Below, piece after piece: positions 56,800 through 64,000 of a DNA stretch of 64,000 nucleotides. The notes below the pieces were generated by a model. The model was not told the origin of the DNA. It did not search any database and saw nothing but the letters and a program-made list of their open reading frames with translations. Position 1 is the first letter of the stretch; every line of letters begins with the position of its first letter. A program made the position numbers and the translations under genes. Origin of the DNA: Danio rerio (Eukaryota; Chordata; Actinopteri; Cypriniformes; Danionidae); the NCBI RefSeq assembly GCF_049306965.1, contig NC_133197.1, positions 2,744,001 to 2,808,000 of the forward strand, written 5' to 3'.

Positions 56800-58393
56800 A
56801 TGGAAGATCAAGTTGTTGCGTGTTGTGTGGCTTTGCTCTACCTGCGGAGGAGAAGACGCCGAAGATCGGTGTGGGTGCATGAAATTCTTCAAGCCCGTCA
56901 TCAGCTTGGAGAATTTCACCGGCTGGTGCAGGAACTGCGGCTGGATGACGGCAGGTTCCAGCGGTACTTCAGGCTGGATAGAGAGCAGTTTGACAGCCTG
57001 CTCTCCAAAGTGGGACCGCAAATTGCGAGACAGGACACCAATTACCGGCAATCTATTGAGCCGGCTGAGCGTCTCGCAATTTGTCTTCGGTGAGTTAATC
57101 ATTTATTTTGTTTAATTGTTAAAATTTTGTTCAAATGTTTTTATTATTGTTATATGGCTATTTACCTTTTTATTAATATCTTACTGTCCAGTTGTGGACT
57201 AATTATTAAGAATCATTTACTTAAAGCATAAGCATAAAACAAATTTACAAGCCTAATAATATTAATAGTGAATTTTGACTATTTAGGTTTAAAACGTATC
57301 TTTTTCCTTTTATAGTATTATACATTAAATTATCTTTATTGCCACATCAGCAACATTTGACTATTTAATGGAAAGTTTAATATACATAAGAACATATTAC
57401 ATAAGTGCAAGCACCTGAAATTTGCATGAAAGTAGGGCAAAGTAATTCTAACCATCATAGATTACTTTGTTCTTAATTGATAGCTGTTGTTTTTGCAGAT
57501 TCTTGGCCACAGGAGACTCCTACCGCACCATAGCTTTCAGCTATCGTGTTGGAGTAAGCACAGTGGCAGGGATTGTTGCAGCGGTCACCAGAGCAATATG
57601 GGACACGTTGGCACAAGAGGTGATGCCAGTCCCCACCACTGAGGACTGGCGAAACATCTCCACTGACTTTCTCCATCGGTGGAACTTCCCTAACTGTCTT
57701 GGGTCCATCGATGGGAAACATGTTGTGATCAAGGCTCCTGACAACTCAGGGTCCCTATTCTACAACTACAAGGGGACTTACTCGGTTGTGCTCCTGGCTG
57801 TGGTAGATTCACAGTACCGCTTCCGAGTAGTGGATGTAGGCAGTTATGGGAGGATGAGTGATGGCGGTGTACTAGCCAATTCCATCTTTGGCCAGGCACT
57901 CCGAGATGGGGCCCTTGGTCTGCCACAGGATGCTCTGCTGTCAGGTGCAGAGCATTTTGGGCCACAGCCACATGTGTTTGTTGCTGATGAGGCCTTTCCA
58001 CTCCGCCGAGACCTCATGCGCCCTTTTCCAGGACACAACCTTTCAGGCAGGCAAAGAATTTTTAATTACAGGCTGTCACGTGCAAGGCTGATTGTTGAGA
58101 ATACTTTTGGTATTCTCACAGCTCAGTGGCGTATGTACAGAGGAGCCATTGAGATCAGCCCTGCCAACGTGGATGCGTGTGTGAAGGCTACCTGTGTCCT
58201 GCACAACTTCCTGAGGTCCACAACTTCCACAAGGATCCCCCTACCATCAGCTGCTGATGGAGATGCTGCTGGCTTACAGGAGGTCACCCGAGTGGGCAGC
58301 AACAACGCCACACGGGAGGCCATCCGTGTCCGGGAGACATTCACATCATATTTCTCCACAGAGGGAGCCGTCCCCTGGCAACCTGTGCCATAA
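56800..58393 (+). CDS. PIF/Harbinger nuclease (transposase), two exons
   Basis: Exon 1 is 56800-57089 (MEDQVVACCVALLYL..., with an Arg-rich stretch and a helical region ending LAICLR), with donor TTCG/GTGAGT. Exon 2 is 57499-58393 after TTTTTGCAG. The splice keeps the frame and recreates LAICLRFLATGDSYRTIAF, typical of HARBI1-like proteins. A helix-turn-helix-like segment (TIAFSYRVGVSTVAGIV) is followed by the DDE nuclease: Asp in GSIDGKH (57710-57712), Asp in FVADEAFPL (57985-57987) and Glu in LIVENTFGIL (58097-58099). About 394 residues, a normal length, with no stop or frame break seen. The product would cut and rejoin transposon ends in the nucleus, together with the partner protein encoded on the opposite strand. 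I infer it could still be active, or could have been until recently. Confidence 0.9.
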
Positions 58394-58716
58394 TAAATGG
58401 CTTTAACGGCTCTTTTAAGAGCCACAAATTCATTTTAAAAGAGCATTTTTACATTAAAATATTATTAAATGTGACATGACACACTTTTCCCTATTGAAAC
58501 AAAAATAAAGTTCCATAATGTGCTTAAAGTGCTTTACGTTTTGTTAATTCTTTGTTTAATTTTTTTTTTCAGCTGAAGACAAACTAATATATTTTATACA
58601 TTGACTTTCATTGTAACAACTATGGTATAAAAATCAAAATATTTTCTTTTGTAACCAAATAAAGACAAAAACTCAAACTGGTTTTTAACAAGTCAAGGGT
58701 TAAGATTATCCTAAGG

Positions 58717-58727
58717 ACACACACACG

Positions 58728-58803
<76 letters not shown>
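58717..58803. repeat. (CA)n(TA)n compound microsatellite in the Harbinger element
   Basis: CA repeat passing into about 60 bases of TA repeat, just after the nuclease gene. Confidence 0.95.
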
Positions 58804-58808
<5 letters not shown>

Positions 58809-59001
58809 GCTTTTCACCTTGGTCCACTACATGATTTCATAATAATATGGTAAACCATGGCTCATTTGAGATTATAAAAAACACATTTACCCATCGGATG
58901 CAGACAATTGTTTTATTGACAAGTAACCTTAAAACATATAACAAACCTAAAAGAACACTTAGAACAAATACTTTAAGAATAATTTTAAACCCTATTTTAA
59001 G

Positions 59002-59002
<1 letters not shown>

Positions 59003-59062
<60 letters not shown>
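59003..59062. repeat. (GT)n microsatellite in the Harbinger element
   Basis: About 60 bases of GT repeat followed by a G-rich stretch (59062-59092). Poly-Cys/Val frames here are artefacts. Confidence 0.95.
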
Positions 59063-59064
<2 letters not shown>

Positions 59065-59156
59065 GTGGGGGGGTGGGGGGTGGGGGGGGATGGTTGGGGA
59101 GAAAGTACAAGGTGCAGCTGACAGGGCTGCGAGGGAAATAAGCTTACAAACACCCC

Positions 59157-60027
59157 TCACAGACTTGTCAGCTGCCCCCCGTTTCTTTCTCCCCAGGTAT
59201 CAGCCATATCAGCTTCCATACATTTAGCTTCATATATTAGCTGATGAATTTTGAACTTTATGTCCTGTCTGCTTCTTACTGACAAGGACTTAAAGTCTTC
59301 GAGTAAACTTTTAAAAAACAAAGTGTCACTGTCCTCCTGAGGAGCAACAGTTTTCTTTGATATCGCCTCTAAAGTTGACATTATTCTGTCCTCAAATTCT
59401 GTACTGTTCTGTGCTGCTTTCTTTCTCTTAGTTCCTTTCTCTTGCACACTCACACTTTGGCTTGTCATGAGTGAGCTGCTGGACTCTGCTGGACTTGATG
59501 GTCCTGCCTCACTGGTCTGGCTCTCTATGTTTTGTGCATGTGTGGGTGTAGTCTGCACTGCTGCCTCATTGTCTTCCATGGCATCATCCCTCTGCTCTGG
59601 GTTTTGGGCTTCACCAACCCCCCCCCACCATGTTACTGCTGGTCGCTCTTTCTTCTAGGAAGGGGTTGAGGAAGCCCATGACCCTACTGTACCGCCATGG
59701 ACGCACACTATTAGCTCCTGCTCCACTCCTTTTCCTCTCTGCCTCTTTCTTCCTCTCTTTTCTGTATGTGTCTCTAAGAGACTTCCATCTCTTTCTGCAC
59801 TCATCCACTAGTGAAAAGACAATACAAAGTGCACAATTAATATAAACACATAATCTCTGAATAACTTCTTTGCTAGCTGTCTGAGAGGGTGTAGCTGTAT
59901 GTACCACTGCATCACCGACTGTATTAAAACCGGATAAAGTTTACTATTGTTTTTTTTTTTACTATTAATTTCTTTTTTTTCTAAAGCTCACACACACACA
60001 TTAGTATTTTATTTATAGTATTTTCTC

Positions 60028-60097
<70 letters not shown>

Positions 60098-60397
60098 GTA
60101 ATAGGACAACTTTGCTGCAGCTCTTTTAACACCTATTTTAAATTTTTATCCAATTTAGGTTTACATGTCTGATATATTCTGAAGCAGCAGTACTTTTTTG
60201 TAGTTGTCGTTGATTCCCGCTTTTTTTATTCAAAAATATTTAACATTAATGCACATCAGTAACTCACCAGGAACACCCACAATCTCAGACACCTTGGTCC
60301 ATGCTTCGTTTTTTTTACTTGTATCCCTGTAAGCAAACAGGGACACGTCGTAAATGATTGGAAATCCGGCGACCGCTAAAATCAATCTCTCCTCCAT
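59157..60397 (-). CDS. Harbinger MADF/Myb-like DNA-binding protein, spliced, one apparent frameshift
   Basis: On the minus strand, exon 1 (60397 to 60268) starts MEERLILAVAGFPIIYDVS and ends at a donor (TTCCTG/GTGAGT). Exon 2 starts at 59807 after CACTAG and reads VDECRKRWKSLRDTYRKERK, so the junction restores a typical MADF domain (about 85 residues, ending RVMGFLNPFLEER). Downstream is a Ser/Thr/Gln-rich linker and a BESS-like motif (TLFFKSLLEDFKSLSVRSRQ). Between the MADF domain and the linker a run of nine C (59618-59626 on the plus strand) puts the reading out of frame; eight would keep it open. A true single-base slip or an assembly error are both possible. An alternative start is ATG 60430. 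The family's role is to bind the transposon ends and bring the nuclease to DNA. Tail-to-tail with the nuclease gene. Confidence 0.8.
60030..60092. repeat. (AT)n microsatellite in the Harbinger element
   Basis: About 60 bases of AT repeat inside the intron of the MADF gene. Confidence 0.95.
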
Positions 60398-60960
60398 TTC
60401 GCTTTTAGGAACAACTGTAGTCGGAACCAATATTCACAGACATATGTTTTCAGAACTCCTCTCAAGCGGTGGACTTCTACATTCCGATTGGTTGCCGCGG
60501 AACCGCGTCATAGCTCATTACCATAAAGTTGACTTGATTTCAACTCTTCCCGACGCCCACGCCGGAGAAGACGCGCCGCGCTGCTTCTCGCTGCTTATCG
60601 CCGCTTGTCGCCGCCGGCTCTCATTGAAAATGAATGGCTTCCGGCTACTTTGACGCTCTCGCCGCTTTCGGTGTGAACGTACGGTAAATGCACAGCTACG
60701 CGCGTTGCCTGCTCCGTGGGTTACGCCGGTCACTTGACGCAGAAGTATAAACCAGGCTTTAGAATGAGCTAGTTTTGTATGAGTAACAGTCCGTAGGCAG
60801 AATAGATGTAAATAAAGCATCTTCATTTGTTTTCCAAAGCAACAAGAATCAATCATCTGTATCGCATGCTACTCTTTAGTACATATTGTTAAAACTGCTT
60901 CCTACCAATGCTCTTTCTCAATGCAATGATGCCATCTTATACAATCTATGGCTCCTACAT

Positions 60961-61150
60961 GCACTATAAGTGAATTGGATGAACTAAATTGACCGTAGTG
61001 TATGAGTGTATGTGTGAATTTGAGAGTGTATGGGTGTTTCCTAGGCCTGGGATGCAGCTGGAAGGACACCTGCTGCGTAAAACATGCTGGAATAGTTGGT
61101 GGTTCATTCCGCTGTGGTGATCCCTGACAAATAAGGGACTAATTTGAAAG
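60961..61150 (+). mobile_element. DANA-type SINE, 3' part only
   Basis: GTGTATGGGTGTTTCCTAGG, then GGTGGTTCATTCCGCTGTGG and AATAAGGGACTAA. The tRNA-like head is missing. Confidence 0.6.
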
Positions 61151-61180
61151 AAGAATGAATTAATAAATGAGTCAAATAAC

Positions 61181-61580
61181 CGGAATCTGCGTGCAGATTT
61201 TTAGCCCATCATTAATTCTGTTTATTTACTTGAGTAAATGTGTGTAAATCTATATTTATTCAGTTTTTTTTTTTTTGTAATTTCAGTAATATTATTGACT
61301 AATGTGTAAATGTTAGTCTGATTTATGTACAATGCAGTTTGTAAAGTCTTTTAGTATATATATTATATGACAAACTTGCTTTGTTTACCAAATAAAGTGA
61401 ATTTAATTGGATTTGCATTTTAAACATTAAATAACATTTAAAAAGATATTATTTTTTTATTTCATACATTAGGTTATTTCATATTAGTTATGATACTCCC
61501 AAAATAATTCCGCAGAAAGACTTTTACCAAAATTCTCTGCAGAAATAGCAAAAAAACGTCCACAGATTCCGTCTGGCCCT
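61181..61580. mobile_element. Diverged hAT-like MITE, relative of 9211-9491
   Basis: Ends GGAATCTGCGTGCAGATTTT and CACAGATTCCGTCTGGCCC match the element at 9211-9491; the target duplication is not clear. Confidence 0.5.
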
Positions 61581-61784
61581 TCATATGAGGGATAGGCATT
61601 GAGATAATGCAATTTAATTGGTTATTTAGTAAATAATATGAATTGCACTCGGTGTAATTACTGTTTTTATATTACTGAGATGGCTGGGGGGATCGATAAC
61701 AAATGATCCTGGTTTCATAACAAGCACACTAGGTGGCGATGTTTACAAAAAATTCAACTCGCCATAAAACCAAGAGTAAGAAAA

Positions 61785-61807
61785 AGCGTCGAGTCTTCAG
61801 AGCTGAG
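61785..61807 (+). promoter_or_regulatory. Locus G exon 1 remnant without the CRE promoter
   Basis: AGCGTCGAGTCTTCAGAGCTGAG with the donor GTGAGT at 61808 matches exon 1 of B to F, and the intron-1 block follows (61808-61956). Homology stops abruptly at 61785: the GC-rich segment, the CRE and ATTC are absent, and the upstream DNA is unrelated. Locus G therefore lacks the core promoter shared by the others; whether a new one is used cannot be seen. Confidence 0.65.
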
Positions 61808-62446
61808 GTGAGTCGTTGTCGTGTTTACACAACAATAAAACACACTTTACAGTTTATTAAAGCGACAATCTGCGACTAGTTTCTGCATTGAGTTCACCTC
61901 TATCTGTGTGTCTGCTGACCAAAACAATACAGCTGGCGGAGAGCAGCTCTGAGAGGACAATATGAGTGTGATCTGTGACTAGAGGGAATTTAGTGTGGCA
62001 GTATGATGTTTGACACTGAAAATATCACTGGTTTGTGGTGCTTGTTAGTTTTTGAGTGATTTTAAAGTGTCCGTTTTATACCCTACAGATGTGTTAGCAG
62101 TCAAGTTAATGCATTGCTATGGGTACTTAGAAGGTACTTAAACTAGATTTCTTGCAAGAATAGTTGATAAACTATAATAATAATTAGTTTATCCTGCAAA
62201 TACTATATAAATATATATAATATATATACTATAATATATAAATAATCTGATCTGCTGCTGTTTAATGAGTGTTTATAGTCTGAGGCTCATCAATATTATC
62301 AGAGCTGCTGAAATCCTCTTTATATAATGTCAATAAGTCCTATTTTTACTGACTCCAGATCTACTAATTGCCACATTAACTACTATCTTGATTTATTTTG
62401 TCAATCATAATAAATTATGCAGATTTTTTTGTTTCTTCATTTGCAG

Positions 62447-62629
62447 CTCGTCCTTCTTCAGTTCAGCTGTAAATACTTGAATATTCCCATCAGTCTACAA
62501 GTGAAGACGAGCATCAGACCATCAGGAAGAAGAGAAATCTGCAAAGACAGAGTTTATTGAAGGACAGTGAGAAGATGAGTGATCCAGAACCCTGCAGAAT
62601 TAAACAGGAAGACACTGAAGAACTAATAG
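62447..62629 (+). CDS. Locus G exon 2: FiNZ N-terminal coding exon
   Basis: Acceptor TCATTTGCAG (62446). The 5' UTR part is as in C. ATG 62575 opens MSDPEPCRIKQEDTEELI plus one base, and the donor AATAG/GTTTGTG is at 62629/62630. No finger exon follows before the window end, so the rest of this gene lies to the right. Confidence 0.86.
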
Positions 62630-62882
62630 GTTTGTGTTCATTCATTACTCTTCAATAATGAGGCTCACAAACACAGATCTTTGGATGTGCATCACAAACC
62701 AGGTGCTAGTCCTATTGCCGTTTCATCTAAGAGCCACCACAGAGGCAGATGAGACTTCACTGAATACTCCTCATCTTTTCCAAGGGCCAAATACAATAGC
62801 GGCATCAATGATCCATTGATGTTAATTACTTTGAGAACCTACATCAGCATCTAAACAAAGCAAATCCAGTGTTCATGTAGTG

Positions 62883-63074
62883 CAAGGGTGGTCAACCCTG
62901 TTCCTGAAGAGCCACCTTCCTGCAGATTTCAGTTGCAACCTATGTCAAACACACCTGCCTGTAATTATCATGTGGTGTTCAGGTCCTAATTAATTGGTTC
63001 AGGTGTGTTTGATATGGGTTGCAACTGAAATCTGCAGGAAGGTGGCTCTCCAGGAACAGGGTTGGCCACCCCTG
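62883..63074. mobile_element. Palindromic hAT-like MITE
   Basis: Ends CAAGGGTGGTCAACCCTG and CAGGGTTGGCCACCCCTG, with a perfect 8-bp duplication ATGTAGTG (62875-62882, 63075-63082). The two halves are mirrored around the centre, giving a hairpin of nearly 90 bp per arm. Confidence 0.8.
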
Positions 63075-63390
63075 ATGTAGTGCATGGTAGTTTGTTGTTA
63101 TAACAGAGATTATGAGCAATAATAACGTGTTCATGCATCATACCATAGTTTAAAGACGGAAAATGCAAGGGAGAATAACATGTTGACTCAGTGAATTTGA
63201 AGGGATTAGGGATTCTCCGTTCAGGATTTTTGCAGCCGATACAGAGTACCAATTCCTTGTCATGGTGATCGGCCGATACCGAGTACCAACACATAGAGCA
63301 CATTTTTACTCCAAGTATGATACATGAGTGGAGATGTTGCATATATTTCCTTAAACATGTCACTTATGACATATAATGTAGACATGTCAT

Positions 63391-63823
63391 CAGTGGCGCA
63401 ACAAGGGGGTATGCAGTATATGCGGCGCATAGGGGCGCAACACATGGGGGGGCGCCGTTGTGCCAAAACTATTTTTTTTTAAATTATCCTTATTAAAAGT
63501 TTAAAATAATAAAAATAAATAAATATGTTTTGTTAAAAAAACATTATTTTGCATTTTAAACGAATATAATATTGTTATTGTTTAATTCAAAATAATTTAA
63601 CACAATAACATGCAGTCCCACAGCCTAAAGTGTTCATGTAGATGTAACTGTTTAAATTTGTTTTTATTTTTATCAAAATAAACTGTCATACATAATGTTA
63701 AAAGTTATAAGATTAATCTGAAAATTTGTCTTCATTTATTATTAATTAATTAATATAAAATAAGAGGGATCACACAAAATTTGAACCCGCATACCCCTCA
63801 GTAAATGTGTAGTTGCGCCCCTG
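63391..63823. mobile_element. hAT-type MITE with CAGTGGCGCAAC ends
   Basis: Ends CAGTGGCGCAACAAGGGGGT and GTAGTTGCGCCCCTG, with a perfect 8-bp duplication CATGTCAT (63383-63390, 63824-63831). Centre A/T-rich, no transposase. Confidence 0.82.
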
Positions 63824-63831
63824 CATGTCAT

Positions 63832-64000
63832 GGTCGGAAGCAAATTTACAGATCAAAATATGGCAAGAAAAGTCACTAATAAAGCTATTTGGAAACATTT
63901 CAAATCTTGAAAAGAGAATTCAACAAGTCTCAGTAAAGTTTGGAGTTCATGTTTGACGCATAAGGAGTTAAAATGCAAAACTATAAATCCATTACTTCTT
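63832..64000. other. Right-edge intron DNA of locus G
   Basis: No feature seen; the intron leading to the fingers of locus G continues past the window. Confidence 0.4.

Larger units (their letters stand above)
56546..60684 (+). mobile_element. PIF/Harbinger transposon, near-complete autonomous type
   Basis: Inverted ends CCCTACGTTCACACCGAAAG and the complement of CTTTCGGTGTGAACGTACGG, continuing for over 30 bases with one mismatch near the tip. The target duplication TAA (56543-56545, 60685-60687) is the expected 3-bp form. It carries the two genes normal for the superfamily, convergent: the nuclease on + (56800-58393) and the MADF/Myb-like DNA-binding protein on - (60397-59157). Three microsatellites lie in the middle. 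It is inserted in the TATAAATG word of the older Harbinger-like copy c, so it is the youngest layer of the nest. Confidence 0.9.
54563..60758 (-). mobile_element. Harbinger-like family 2, copy c, split by two insertions
   Basis: Inverted relative to 45101-46152. Left end AGGCGGATTTATACTTCAGC, right end GCAGAAGTATAAACCAGGCT, with TTA on both sides (54560-54562, 60759-60761). Two younger elements sit inside: 54668-56173 and the Harbinger 56546-60684. Without them the copy would be about 550 bp. Confidence 0.75.

Noticed and set aside
58837-59227. Frames with poly Cys-Val or poly Thr-His
   Set aside because: They read through the (GT)n repeat inside the Harbinger element and match no protein.

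Overview
The window looks like a cyprinid fish, most likely zebrafish (Danio rerio) or a close relative, from a zinc-finger-rich, transposon-packed region of the chromosome 4 long-arm type. I infer this from a tandem cluster of C2H2 zinc-finger genes whose N-terminal exon encodes MSDPEPCRIKQEDTEELI (the fish-specific FiNZ type), from DANA-type and 5S-rRNA-type (SINE3) SINEs, and from many hAT and PIF/Harbinger elements. No other host gene family is evident.

Layout. Seven zinc-finger loci, A to G, lie on the + strand at roughly 8-13 kb spacing. A complete unit has four parts: a CRE-containing promoter with a short non-coding exon 1 ending CTGAG/GTGAGT; an exon 2 carrying 55 coding bases and ending in phase 1; a type-1 finger exon (acidic linker plus 3-5 fingers, ending HSK-stop); and a type-2 finger exon (linker MVKEES-like plus 2-9 fingers). 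A: type-2 exon only (2549-3195), its 5' exons lying left of the window. B: exon 1 ending 4217, ATG exon 4853-4907, type-1 8642-9012, type-2 13318-13583. C: exon 1 ending 16744, ATG 17339-17393, type-1 17792-18330, type-2 20714-21345. D: exon 1 ending 24888, ATG 25933-25987, two type-1 exons (28607-29028, 33445-33815). E: exon 1 ending 36477, ATG 37051-37105, type-1 40057-40433, type-2 43866-44446. F: exon 1 ending 48805, ATG 49392-49446, type-2 51679-52532. G: exon 1 ending 61807, ATG 62575-62629, fingers beyond the window.

All finger exons begin in the same phase, so exon 2 can join either kind. The end of each type-1 exon (CACAGTAAGTA) is both the HSK-stop reading and a good splice donor, in phase with the following finger exon. 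Each locus may therefore make a short protein, a skipped protein, or a long fused array. FiNZ zinc-finger proteins are thought to be nuclear DNA-binding proteins that co-evolve with transposons, and this window shows both sides side by side.

Between exons nearly everything is transposable element. There is a potentially mobile PIF/Harbinger element (56546-60684; nuclease reads open, MADF protein has one apparent frameshift at a C/G run) nested in a non-autonomous Harbinger-like element (54563-60758). Three hAT deletion derivatives carry perfect 8-bp target duplications, and there are several more hAT and Harbinger-type elements, often nested two or three deep. Also present are eight DANA SINE pieces, an interrupted SINE3, LINE 3' ends (one L2-like, two L1/Tx1-like), two solo LTRs, large hairpin elements and several microsatellites. 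Two different LINE copies sit at the same nucleotide, within one base, just upstream of the promoters of C and F.

Limits: all calls are from reading the sequence. Transposon family names rest on termini, target duplications and protein motifs, not database matches, and splicing is inferred from consensus sites and phase.
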